Assembly (NCBI GenBank): GCA_013397435.1
Contig: VZRG01000265.1
Coordinates: forward strand, 186,001 to 250,000
Length of the DNA stretch: 64,000 nucleotides
Origin: Erythrocercus mccallii
Taxonomy: Eukaryota; Chordata; Aves; Passeriformes; Dicruridae
Direction of reading: 5' to 3'
Shown: positions 1-12,276 of the stretch, piece after piece
Layout of the letters: every line of letters begins with the position of its first letter
Numbering within the stretch: the first letter of the stretch is position 1
Made by a program: the position numbers and the translations under genes
Notes under the pieces: generated by a model
Told to the model about the DNA's origin: nothing
The model's input: only the letters and a program-made list of their open reading frames with translations
Database searches by the model: none

Positions 1-3000
1 AAAATTATGTACAGAATTAAGGATTAGTTCATGAGAGAGATTATAGACTTTGAGTAGATTTTTTTCCCATTAGTGCCTCATAATGCAGCAATTGTTGAAT
101 TAGTAATATATTTGTCAAACCTAGTAAGCAATTACAGTTAATACATATAAAACAAATTACTGTTCCATTTCAGCATGTGAATAGCAAAAGTTTGGCATAA
201 GGTTCTAATTATCTACTTAATGTGAGTCATGCCAAAACCAGTGGGACAAGTTGTATCTTAACTCCCAATGTGACCCTTCTGAATCCAGTTTCTCTGCATC
301 ATGGCACCAGTCCCAAAGGAAGAGTGCCCAGCAGGACTTGTCCAGCTGCAGTAGCCAGCCTGCACACACAAAAGTCAAAGGGCAAGGGTGGGAGCTGCCA
401 GTTAAGAACAAAGGCAACAAGCCAGCTCAAGTGATTCCTCTGAGGGAGTCAAACATCGACCAGGAATAACTAATGGCTTCTTTGCTACACCACAGCGAAG
501 AAGTAAATACATACACTATGTCAAAAATAATAGTCCATACTCCATACAGAAAAACCTGGCACAAACAAGTGACTTTGTGTTGACTGGTTTTTGTACGTGA
601 ACTATGGACCCTGAAAGATGCTAGACAGCCCAACCTCCTACTCACTCTCTTTTGACAGTGAAGCAGAGACAGGCTGACACTGGAGATTAAGGGGTTTTTT
701 AAATTCTGTTAAATAATTCAGGGCTTCATCTCTTGCACAGCTGCTCTTAGCAGTTTCCGTGGAGTGATATGGGAGCTGTGAGCAGAATTATCTCTTAGCT
801 TTAAGAGCTGCATGTAACTGCCTATTACATTGTATGCTGAAAAGTATGCATCAAACCAATACAAATACTGAATTTCACAGGAGACAATGAAAAATTAAAA
901 GTATAAAAAGGAAAATAAAGAGCATCTTTAATGTGTTGCCATCTCACATGTCAAAGGGAAGCCAAGAAACAAATTCTGTGCTTTGATTTATGAAAAAGCT
1001 CATCAGAGATCTAAACCATTGCTCTTAAGATATCTCATATTTTGTGCATTCCTATGCCAAGAATTGAATTCTCTCAATTTTCTTTCTAAATTCAAGGGAA
1101 ATATCTTTCCTGGGGGATTTCCTGGCACCAGCACTGTCTAAGGGCCAGGAAATGGTGGGATCCAGCTGAACTGAGGGCTGTGGAAAAACACAGAAGTACA
1201 CAGTGATTGCCTTGAAAAATGCAATCCAGACAGGATAGAAAAGCTGGAAAAAGTGCTAAAATTCAGAATTTTAGGAAGGCCTAAGAGAAAAAGAGGCTCT
1301 AGGCTGTACTGAGCTGAGGCACAACACTGAATGATGATGCTCAGTAATGTGTTTCTGCAGCTTCTCCTCTTCCCTCAGCCAGGAGGAAGTTTCTCTTTAG
1401 GTAGCTCATAAAGGACAGAGACACTGTCCATTTCCTCTTGTGTCAGGCCAAACAAGTGCATGCTTTTCTCAAATCTTCTCTCTTATCCTTTCCTCTTTGA
1501 AATTTGCCTTAACAGAATGGCTGTGGATGATGACTGAGTTCTGGAGAAGCTGCTCCAAGAGCTCAAATCTTGTCTCAAGTGGGAAAATTAACAAATAATG
1601 ACTTCTTGATTTACTGCGTAGTACATCTCTCCCGCTCTCCATGCTGTTTTCCCCATTTGTACTGGAAGTCACTGAAGAAATCTTTTCACTCCTGTTCCCA
1701 AATGCCTTGAAACCTGACATTTAGAACCTCTGTGTACACCTAAAACATTGGAAATGTCCTGAGAGCTTTTGGAGTGAGCCACTGTGAGAAGAGTGGATTT
1801 GCCAAGCAGTGGTATCAGGACTATAAGATTATGAGACTAAACATCTTTTTATTTACTTCATTTTCAAGAGATTCTTTCAGTGTCAACAGAAAGGGGTCAC
1901 AAAAATACTCAGGTCAGATGTTTATTTGACAAACAAGCTAGCAGTAGCATTTGCATTTCTGCAAGAAGTGTTCATGTTGGGAGGCCTCCTGCTGATCTCA
2001 GGAAGCAGGAATCATAGGTAGAAATGCAAACAAAGGGAGAAAAAATAGATATCCCATTACTGCAACAAGCCAAACAAAGGATGAGGGAGGGTGTATATGG
2101 CACACATTTGTCACTAAGAGGAAATGCACTTCAGAAGCAACCCAAATACTGCGTGTGAAAATATGTTGAGTTAATTGAACATAGACAGAGTTAATGAATG
2201 TCACCTCCATGGTTGCCTTCTGTTTGGCACACAAGTAAAGCAATTGACCAGCTTAAAAAATTGTATTAAATGACAAGTGGAGACAATGGCACAAGATTAC
2301 ACAAAAGGAAGTGATTTTACAGATTGAAAAGGAAACGGATCCTGATGTACTCTGTACATCTTCTTACATCTGTCACTGCACTGCCTCCAGTGAATGAACA
2401 CAGATGTGGAAAACAATACTCTGTTAAGGTTTGTACCTGATAAAAGCCAAATAAGCTGACAAAGGTCAACTCACTGCCTTTACTGAGGAACTGGAAAATG
2501 ACCCTGGTGAAAGAGAAAGCGCCTGTTTAGGAATAAGCAGAATCTACATCAGAAGCATATTAGATCCACAGCTGAGAGCATCTGCAGATAGATATATATT
2601 TCAGATAAAATTTTATAATGTTTATTCAAGTTATTAAATGTTTACATAATTGGTATCCAACAGCTTGATTTTTTTATGTATCACCATAAGTCTTTTGGAG
2701 TCTTACATCCTATTAGACTTTTGCACTGGTAAAATTCTGTACTTCCTACTAGAAAACAACCACTGAGCAACACAGAGAATCAGGACATGATAAATTGAAG
2801 AGGAAGTGTCCAAGAAGGACCCTGAGATAGGTCTATGAAATCTGCTCCTGCAGAGACCAATAGAAGCATCAAGGTAGGAAAACAAATTAGAAACACTCAC
2901 ATGAAGAAAAGTTTCCTATCAAGGGCTGGCAGGCAAGGTATGCTCAAGGGTAGGTGGTTGGTGGACGACAATATGAAAAAGCTATCTATGCAAGGAAACT

Positions 3001-3459
3001 TGAAAGTCTTCTTTCTATCCCAGCAACTGCTCAATCTCTCTTGCACCAAGGAGTTTTAACTCTCATGGTCAAAGAACGTCAATCTTGAATTGAATATGTT
3101 CTTCCATCACTGGTATGTACCTGCACAGCCATGATGACATTTGCTGACAAAATCCAGTCTAACTTCTTATGAGCTGGGGTAACGACATAACACCTGATCC
3201 TGGCTCTTCTTTATTTCATTTGTGTAAGATGGTATTAGACTTTGTCATTTGAACAGAGTTTAGCTATCACTCTGTTAAAAGAAATCTTCTAATAATGATT
3301 TTAGCAAATTATTTGATGAGAGATTTCAATCTCATCTTCATCATTCCACAGAGGCTACAGTGTTTTAGAACTTCCATACAGATACTGTAGATATCAACAA
3401 ACACCTGATAGCAAGGAAGTGGAATTGTTGCAAACCCCAAGAACCAGAATTAAAAATGG

Positions 3460-3460
<1 letters not shown>
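1..3460. other. Unique AT-rich intronic sequence, no feature seen
   Basis: No recognisable exon, repeat family or simple repeat. The short open frames on both strands at 217-645 overlap one another and look like chance frames. The open frame on the minus strand at 1469-1720 is low in recognisable motifs. Confidence 0.6.

Positions 3461-3464
<4 letters not shown>

Positions 3465-3501
<37 letters not shown>
3465..3501. repeat. (TA)n microsatellite
   Basis: An uninterrupted run of about 18.5 TA units, preceded by TGTG and followed by GGGTATATATG. It creates an artificial Ile-Tyr repeat in the minus-strand frame over 3365-3643, which should not be taken as a gene. Confidence 0.97.
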
Positions 3502-3503
<2 letters not shown>

Positions 3504-3741
3504 GTATATATGACTGAATGCCAATGATTTATCAGAAGAGCAACATTAAATTCCCAAGACAGAGCAACAGCAGAGTCAGACAAGTCACAGAGGTCTCCCA
3601 AAATAGCAAAGGGTAGATGGAGCCAGAGAAATTCTTCTAACATAGGGTACTTTCAGTGTGCAACAAATGTAATGAAGTTTATAACAGAAGCATCAGGTGG
3701 GATACTGTCACATCAATTATAACAAATCTCTAGGTGAAATG

Positions 3742-3800
3742 TATGTGAACATATGAAAACATATGAAATATACGTGAACATATGTAAACATATGTGAACA
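3742..3800. repeat. Short tandem array of a 10-bp unit (TATGTGAACA)
   Basis: Six consecutive units, five of 10 bases and one of 9: TATGTGAACA, TATGAAAACA, TATGAAATA, TACGTGAACA, TATGTAAACA, TATGTGAACA. First and last are identical. The period is close to one DNA helical turn. I know of no family for it. Confidence 0.93.
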
Positions 3801-6800
3801 CTGTTCATTTCAAAGCCAAGATTATTTAACTCTACACAAAGAAGCACAAGATTTCCAGTTAGAAAGATCATTTAAAGCCTAGCCAAATAGTGGGAAATAT
3901 CCAGAGAGATTATGACCTAACTATCCACATCCTGGACTAAGAATTTCAAACCCCTCAAAAAACCAAACCTACTCACATTGTTATTTATGCTGAAATATTA
4001 CCTAACTTTTTTTTCCATTTCTGAGTTCCAAAATATACTAATCTTCTTCATAGGAATACATCATTTATTTCATTTAAACAGCTTTCATATACAACCCCCA
4101 ACTGAGGAAGCAAGAATGAGCAAACACATGTTAGGATAAAGTATCTAAAGAGCAGAGTGCTCCTGATGGGTTTGATTTACATCTGAATGGATTGAGCATC
4201 AGCATTTGGAAATTGCAGAGTCTACATTCCCCTCTCCAAACTCAATTTTTTCAGCTCATAAACCGTTTTGAGATTTACAACAGCTCGCTGAGCAGTGTCT
4301 TCTGCATCCCATATGCTAGGGGGATGGGTGGTTTTATTAATATTAATAGAAAATTACAGCAGCCAAATTTTGTGGTCATTGACCCAAATATAGAGGATAC
4401 TACCTCAGAATCAAACACAGCCAAAAAAAGATACAACTCCAAGGTGAAAGTAGCTATTTGTACCACAAACAGTAACATAAATAACCCCCACCCCATAAAC
4501 ATGAGATCACTTTGGCAGTGATCCTAACTCAGAAAAGAGAACATGACAGTGAAAGTTTTAGATAAATGCAGTCACTGTGTGACATGCAGAAGACAGAGAG
4601 GGAAGCAGAGCAAGTGAGAAGTATTTATCCCATTTTTCATAATCTGGTAGGCTTTTATTTTATTTTAAATACCAAAATCTTATTGACAAAAACTAGGAGA
4701 CCTAGCATAATGTCACATAAGCCACATATTAACTGTTCTTTATTCTCAGAATTCTTTTTTTCTTTTTTTCTCAGGAGAAAAAAAGGAAAAAAAATTAATG
4801 TGTTTAGGAAACACAGAGCTACCCAGTATACAGTTCTCTCTCGCTTACCCAGCACTAGTGGTACATCATTGCAGTGTGTTGCTGTGGCACCAACAATGAT
4901 ATATACAGTATCACTTTTATGACTTCCAGGACATGTCAATCCCTGCTAATGATATGTTTATTTAAAATTAAATATTCTTTACTTAAATTAATATCCTAGT
5001 GAAGTATAAATAGTTAATGGTGCTTACAATATATGTGTTCCTGTACAACAAAATTTAACTCTTGCAAAAAAGAATAAATTAAGTGAATTTTACATTGCTG
5101 GCACTCAGCATTTCCAAAATAAAAAAAAACCCTGATATTTCACCAAGTTTCAAGAAATCTCAAATCAAGAGCTGCCACTACCTCAAATGCAAAATCTTCT
5201 GCTTTTCTCTGACAAAATTACATAGCAAAACACAGAAGCTGATTTTTGGCTTTTGACTTAATACTTATCGGCCACCAATAAAATACAATATTTACTGTCA
5301 ATTCATGCAGCTGTTGTTATAGAACCTTTCACTCTTTACTATAGCTAAAAAAAATAAAATAACAGGAACTATAAACTATGAAGGGAAATGTGATATCATT
5401 TTCTTATTGTTATCCAAAAAGATATAGAATAGATATGGAAACCCATCTTTGACTTTTTCCAGATGTTCATGGAACTCTATCAGCATTCCAGACTTTGTTT
5501 TATGTGGATTTGGATTCTTCTAAACTTCCTTACTCAGGATTTTCCTTTTTATCATATATATGAGAGAATTCTGACAATGTTTCTGTGGCGATATAAAAAG
5601 TCATAAAAACAATCTCAGAATTCATGTGTCTTAGGTGTCGTGTAATCTAACTTGTGGAAAGGCTTTTGAGAGAACAGGACTGTAATGAACAGGTGGTATT
5701 TCACTCTCAAGGCAATGGAGTTTCATAAGCTGAAGTTTATTTTGGTTAGAAGTCTTCATAAAATTAGGTTATGATGAGAGTACAGTAGCAGAAAGAGAGG
5801 TCCAGTCCAGCATGGCTGTAGAACTGCTACACCAGGCAGAACCATGGCTCACATCTACATGTCAGCAAGACAAACCTGATCTCTGTCAATTCCCAGAAGT
5901 TTTCATTTAAAGCTGCTTAAAAATTTTAATGGCACTTCCACGTACTACTGGAAATTGAAGATTTTACTTAATTCAGTGCAGTGGTTAAAAATTATTTATT
6001 CCCTTCCCCAAAACCTTGCTGAGGCAACAACTGCATGAGTAGCAGCCTCAGAAACTTCAGAAAAGCAAGCCCACTATGGACTCTGAACATCCATGTCCAT
6101 CTGCTGACCTTCCCTTCTGCTGTCATTTATCCACTCCTGCATATTTCCTGAGCATCTGACCAAGAATTGCAAGTTCAACAAATCACTCTTTCTCACCATC
6201 TCCATTCTGCAGAAAACAATTATTTACTCTGTGACCAATCCATGCAATGTGGGTAACAATAAAATTGTTTCCATTTTGATAATAAGACCCCTGGCTTTTT
6301 TTTTGGGTTTTTTTTCCTGTTACATCTCAAAGTATTCTGTCCCCTGTAATCTTGCCTGGTCTGTGCAAGACCAATTTTTGGAAGCCACCTTCTTCGAGTC
6401 AAAGAAATTGAGCTTCTATGCTATTGACCACAACAGCACATTTAACTTTCTCATTGGTACTTACAGCTTTTTAAACCTTGAACAATTTCATGGAATTTTA
6501 TTATTGAACAAATGGTGCTGAAATGTCCTCTTCCCCCACTTTGCAAGGTTGTCTAATTGGGTAATTCAATCAGCCTGACTCCTGAAATAGCACAGGTTGC
6601 TGTGCAGTACTAAAACTTAATAATCACAAAAAGTTCCTGCTGTAATGAATGAGGCCCCTCAAGATGAAAATGTGCATGTGTGTTTATATAAACAGAGAGA
6701 AACTGAACACAATCTGATAGTTTAAATGGCATCTCTTGTCCCCTTCATGCAGCACTGATTGTTAAGTGTTTCTTTCAGTCCTGTACTTTATTCTTAGTCA

Positions 6801-6968
6801 AACATAAAACATCAGATAATCAAGAATATGGATAACTATGTAAATATTCATCTCTGAAATAATGAGAACTGGGAGATCAGTAACTTTTACAAAGCTGGAA
6901 TTGTTGCCAACACGACAGCATCAGCTCCAATTATGTTTTATTCTTGCCATGTTTGTCTGGGATATAAT
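3801..6968. other. Unique AT-rich intronic sequence, no gene seen
   Basis: AT-rich sequence with short A and T runs, such as those near 4760-4800 and 6298-6316. The overlapping open frames of about 100 codons at 4192-4939 lie on both strands and match no family I know. No repeat family recognised. Confidence 0.55.
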
Positions 6969-7140
6969 GGAATCACAGATTCATAGAAGCAATAAAGTTA
7001 GAAAAGACCTCTGGGATTACCAAGTCCAACCATCAGCACTACCAGCATGTTCACCACTAAACCACATCTCAAGTGCCATATCCATATGTTTTTTTTCTAA
7101 CTCTTCCAGGAATGGTGCTTATAGGACTTTCACCAGTATG
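6969..7140 (-). mobile_element. CR1 LINE, truncated 3' end
   Basis: The plus strand reads AATCACAGATTCATAG, then a diverged GTTAGAAAAGACCTCTGGG, ACCAAGTCCAACCATCA and ACCACTAAACCACATCTCAA. This is the typical reverse complement of the avian CR1 tail (octamer-like end, then the GGGTTGGA region). The element is therefore in minus orientation, with its 3' end at the left. CR1 is the dominant non-LTR retrotransposon of birds, and copies are usually 5'-truncated like this one. Divergence is high, suggesting an old insertion; the right boundary is uncertain. Confidence 0.8.
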
Positions 7141-10100
7141 TCTTTGCAATTCCATGAGATTCACAGTGCAGCTGTGTTTAATTACCACTAGATCACCACA
7201 CCTTCCAGGTGTTTGTAAGGTTTTTTTAAGGATTAAAATCCAGTTTGGCACCTAAATTAAGGACTGTATTTTTAAGAATGACGGTAATTTGCTAGACTGT
7301 ACAATGGAGCCTATTCTGGGTGTAATTTGAGTCTTTCGACATGTCTACAGTGAAGGTACGAACACGAGTTCTCTCATGAAACATTACATTATTCATAGAC
7401 AAATTTGTCTAGAAAAAGCAGGAATTTCCTGGAACCTGCTATGTAGCCAACTGCGGCATCATCAACAATCCTCATGGACACAATCCCGTGACAAGGTCAA
7501 ACTGCTAGCTCTGAAGGATTAGTTAAAAATCATCCTTTTGCATTTCAACATTCTAAATCTATGTGTCAAAAAGAATTTGTGTGCCACCCTGAAAAACAAT
7601 TTGCTATTTCTTTCTGACCATAATGACTATAGGTAAGGTGATATATGACCAAAAGACCATAATATGCTATCAGTTCTTATCACTGTGTCCTCTCTGCTGG
7701 AGGCTGGCTATCTTCTTTTACAATGCAGGACTATATACTTAAATATACAATTATACAAGTATTAATGACTGATTAATGTACTCTGAACTATATTACTCTT
7801 GATTTCCTTCAGGAACTACTTCCATTCACTGTTCACCCCAAAAAGCTTGCTAAAGCTTTTGACAGGCACTGGCTGGAGTGCATGCTTTTGCATGTTTTAC
7901 ACTACTTTAGTGTGAAGATCAGGTTACTTGTTTTCAGTTTTAAAATCTGCATTTAATGATATCTGATGACAGCTGAAAATCAAGTTCATTCTCTTAATCA
8001 CTTTGAAAGATACTGTGTTCTACTCTCCCTATTTCTAGACACATAAAAATAGGATTACAGTTTTTTCATGAAATATTTTTCATTTACTACACCTTTCACT
8101 GATGCTATTGAAAACCTTTCTGATTTCAGTCTAGACGATGACGGTAACATCTCTGAAATCCAGTTTTTTGATTGCTTTAAACAAGTCCCTAAAGAAATGT
8201 AGTATGATCAAATTCATCAGTAAACACAGTATATATGGATTCATACATGCGTATGTTCCAGATCTAGGTATCAGGAAAAATGCAAGAGTTGAAATAAAAC
8301 AAAAGGGGGATGTTTATGACTCTGGAAATCAAGTCTACCCTTCAAAATTCAGAGTTCTCCTCCTTCCAAAGATGTCAAGGATACTTTTTCAACCTTTGTG
8401 AGTGTTATGGAATTGTTTTCAGTTTTTTTGCTCTTTGTTAAGAGTAAGCATTGGCAGATGTGCTGAACATTGTTTATGCAAAAGGTGTAAGGTACAGCAC
8501 TTTCTGGCATCCTGTGTGGTTACTGATCTAGACTTGTATATCTGGCAGAACTTGGAGGGAGTTTTAAGACAGACTTTCTACCGGGAAGTAAACTCAAAGC
8601 ATGAAAGTTTCAATTGTATTTGACCCAGGTTTAGGACTATGTTCTAACACACTGATGCAGGACAGCCCACCAAAGCATTTCAGGTCCAATCCCATCAAGA
8701 AAACGTTTTTTTTTCTAATGGGTCCAAGCCCTATTTGAGCAATGCTTTTTGCTTTGTTTTACAGGGTCGTTTGTTTTACATCACAGCTTCCATGAAGGGC
8801 TCAGTAAACTCAGCCCTTTCAATCAGAGGTTAACCTCAGCTCAAGAGCTGATTTTTGTCCAGAGCAGCCCCTAGCCCACGCTGCCCAGGGAAGCCCACCC
8901 ACTGGGGTGCTGCACTGCCAGGGATGGTCCACCAGAGCTGCCACCCCCAGACACAACACCTCACCCCTCCCTGCAGCTGAGATGCCCAGCTGGTGGTCCA
9001 GCCATGGCAGAGTGGCTGCGGTGAGCAGCTGTCATCATCTCAACTCGGATTTGCTGTTTGCTTTCCAGCTGCTGACGTAAATCACCAAGAGGTGCAGAAC
9101 GATCAAGCCTCTGACCCAGGGACCAACCCATCTCAAACTTGCAATGTGGGTATGAGCACATGCAAAGGCTCACAGCATCACACTAATGAATCAGGTTTTC
9201 TAAAAATATTCAACATGATTACATGATGAAGAGAAATCCTTAACAATGTAAACAGCCAAATAGAAGAGACAGATCCCCAGAAATAAAGTGAAATATTTAT
9301 TCTCCATGGAAAGTATTTGTCTAAACAGTGTCCAACACACAAATATATAGTTTCCTACTCCTGAAGAGTAATACTCCAGTAAGACTCCCCAGTAAAATAT
9401 TTACATTACAGTGATTTGAATAATCAACAAGGGAACATTTCATCATGGTCCCTACACCAGCCCAAAGAAGCTGGTTGCTAAAGCATTGTAGTGCTGTCCT
9501 TACATACTTCACTGTGCTACAGCCAAACTCTGCCAAGGAGCCATGATAACCTGGGGTCAGACTAAGGGTCTGACCCTGTAGACAAGTTTTTCCACTGTAA
9601 TCACCTGAGCAGCCAATTTCTGATTTTGTTGGTCTTCAAGAACTTTTCACAATATGGAAAACAGGTTTTGTAGTAACTTGGAAATTCAAAGCAGTTGGCA
9701 ATGTACACTGATAAGCTTTTCATACAAAGGTTAAACATACAACCAGGGGACAAGTAAGCGTCTACTTACAAAAACGTAGAAGCTTACTCTGCACATTTGC
9801 CCTTTAATTTACTAACAGCACTAACCCCAACTATAAATCAATAAGCAGTTATTCTCTTCTGCTTTTATTTCCTTCACACATACATTCTGCTCTCCTCTCA
9901 TCTATTCAAGTTTTATTGAGTGTCTTCTCCTTCACAGCTGGCCTTGATTTCTTCCTTGTGTTTGCTACTTCTGCTTCTTTCTTTAAGAGGACAGAGGGAG
10001 AGAAAAAACAGCTGCTCTATCTCTCCTATAAACAGTCCTAAAACAAGCTGACAGTAATGGTCACACTGCAGTCATCCTAGCTACAACTGGGACACTAAAA

Positions 10101-11687
10101 AGGGAACTGTCCCAGTTTGCATCACAGCGGGTACACTGGGTGCTTCCTTGGGTGCGCCTTGGCAATCCCTTTCAAAGTTCACCAGCTTCAGAAAAAAGCT
10201 GTACAGCCCCATGGGCCACCTAGCAGTTTCCCAGGTCTTCTCTCCAATGCAATTCTGACTGTCAAAAGTAAAAACTGTGAGTGGCAGTGAGAAAAATCAT
10301 TTCCTACATCAGGTTCTCTTAAATGGTCGAACACAAGCGAGTATGCCAATGTCACTACAGCAGAATCACATCCATTATCCAAAAGAGTTATGTACCATGC
10401 CTCAAAGTAACTCCCTAGAATATTGCTCAGTTTTCACATGGCAGCCTGTGAGGACAGAAATAAAGGCTCCATAAGTATAAAGAACACTAACTTTTCAAAC
10501 TGCTAAGCAGTAACACCCAGCAGGAAATTAAGCAGGACTTATGATACATGCCTAAGAAGCAATTACAGAAGCTTCTGTTTCCCTAGTCATAAATTTCCTG
10601 GCTACATAAAGCTGCATGGAAAGTGTTGAAGAAACAATGATATCCAATGTGCACTGAATTAAAGGAAAATTAACTTTCATATACAGAATAAGCTATTGTT
10701 GTATGTTTCTGTTGAGACAAAAAAAGCATGCTAACACCTTTGATTAATTAAAAGTTTCTCATTGGATGTGTTCCACATTTTAAATATTCTTGACACTTGG
10801 AGTCATTGAAGTGACGATAAGAAATGGTCAGTGGTAATACTGTACAACCACACACCTTTCTAGGACCTAATATAATGACTATATTTGTGCCAGCACATCT
10901 GGATCTCACTGCAGTTTTTACAGCTAAGCATTCTTTTTAGTCTCAAGCTCTTCATGACTCCATAGAGAAGTTCATTCTTACTATTCTTGTATTTCTTGAC
11001 TCAAACACTGCACATCATCTGTGCAAGAAACAATACATGATGAAACCAGAGTGTGACAAATATTATTTCCTTAAAGGCAAGTCTCCTGCCTTTCTGTCAT
11101 TTCTAGATTTTCAGAGGTATTTGCCATGTGAAATAGCATAACAGGAGCTTCAGCTCTACTTCAGTTCTTGTATGCACCTCTCCTGGAGATCTGGATAAAT
11201 GGCCATTCACTGCTTTGCAGCTCATTATTCTGCAGGCATAGTGGCTGACAAGAGGGAAGCTCTGAAGAAATCCTATTCTCTTTATTCTGTAAACTGTGGT
11301 ATCTCCACAAGCCCCGAGTCACTCAGCTGACTCCTGCCACAGGTTGTGGGATACAAACAACAGAAGAGGAAAAGCTTCTTCTTAAAGGAATTTACAAGCT
11401 AAATCAAAGCAGGAGATTTTTCAATCCACAAGGCACTGGGCATATGTCACCAAGAGACAGTCTTAACTGCTTTGGTTAAGAAGGACAATATCCATATATT
11501 GACTTTTAATAAAGAAGTTTCCCCAGTTAGCTTTGATTTTTATAAAATTCTATTCACCTGCATTCTGGAAACATTATCAGCTTCTCATGTGCTCAGGCTT
11601 TAGCATTCTGCTAGTAATATAAGCAATGAAGCTTCACACAGTTTGCTGAGGACATAACACGAAGTCGAACCACAAGAAGTAGCTGAC
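7141..11687. other. Intronic sequence with one GC-rich block, no gene seen
   Basis: Mostly AT-rich unique DNA. The interval 8850-9130 is clearly richer in G and C than its surroundings and low in CpG; it has short frames open on both strands and no recognisable protein. It could be an unrecognised old repeat or a regulatory block. Confidence 0.5.
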
Positions 11688-12276
11688 TGTCCTAGTTTTT
11701 CTGTGATAGAGTTAATTTTCTTCCTAGTAGCTGGTCCAGTGCTGTGTTTTGGGTTTATTATGAGAATAATATTGGTAACACACTGATGTTTTAGTAGTTG
11801 CTAAGTAGTGCCTACCCTAATTCAAGGACTTTTCAGTGTCTCATGCTCTGCCAGTGAGAAGGTCCACAAGAAGCTGGGAGGGAGCATGGCCAGGACAGCT
11901 GAACCAAACTGATCAAATATTCCACACCCAGATTGTCATGTCCAGTATATCAACTGGGGAGTTTGCTGCTTGGGGACAGGCTGAGCATTGGTCAGCAGGT
12001 GATGAGCATTTCTATTTCATCTGTGTCACTTGAGTTTCTTGAGTTTTATTTTTCTCTTTCCTTTTTTTCAGCAAAATTGGTAGTAGTAGCAGTAGTAGTA
12101 GTAGTTTACTTTCTTTAAATTATTAAACTGTTCTTACTTCAACCCATGAGCTTTGAGCTTTTCCTTACCTTTTTTTCCTCATTCTTCTCCCCATCCCACT
12201 GGGAGGTAGGGGGAGCAAGCAGCTGTGTGGTACAGCTCACTGTACCTCAGCTGCTATCTGAGGTTAAATCACAACA
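11688..12276 (+). mobile_element. Solo LTR of an avian endogenous retrovirus, microsatellite subfamily
   Basis: Begins TGTCCTAG and continues GAGTTAATTTTCTTCC and AGTAGCTGGTCCAGTGCTGT. It then carries AGCTGGGAGGGAGCATGGCC, GGACAGCTGAACCAAAC and GGGGACAGGCTGAGCATTGG, a TAG trinucleotide run, ATTATTAAACTGTTCTTA and TTCAACCCATGAG. It ends GGTTAAATCACAACA. From family knowledge this order is the common LTR of songbird and neoavian ERVs. TATTAAACTGT is the likely polyadenylation-signal region. No retroviral internal sequence is attached, so it is a recombined solo LTR. I see no clear target-site duplication, consistent with age. Confidence 0.88.
12081..12105. repeat. (TAG)n microsatellite inside the LTR
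   Basis: TAG units with one CAG interruption, in the place where related LTR copies carry a TTA-type trinucleotide run. The matching position in the LTR at 40149-40675 also holds trinucleotides, showing that this is a variable part of the LTR. Confidence 0.9.

Noticed and set aside
1640..1670. Minus-strand AATGGGGAAAACAGC considered as the start of the next PIEZO2 exon
   Set aside because: The translation does not continue as PIEZO2 and no acceptor precedes it in the right phase.
3365..3643. Minus-strand frame with an Ile-Tyr repeat
   Set aside because: The repeat is the translation of the (TA)n microsatellite; nothing else in the frame resembles a protein.
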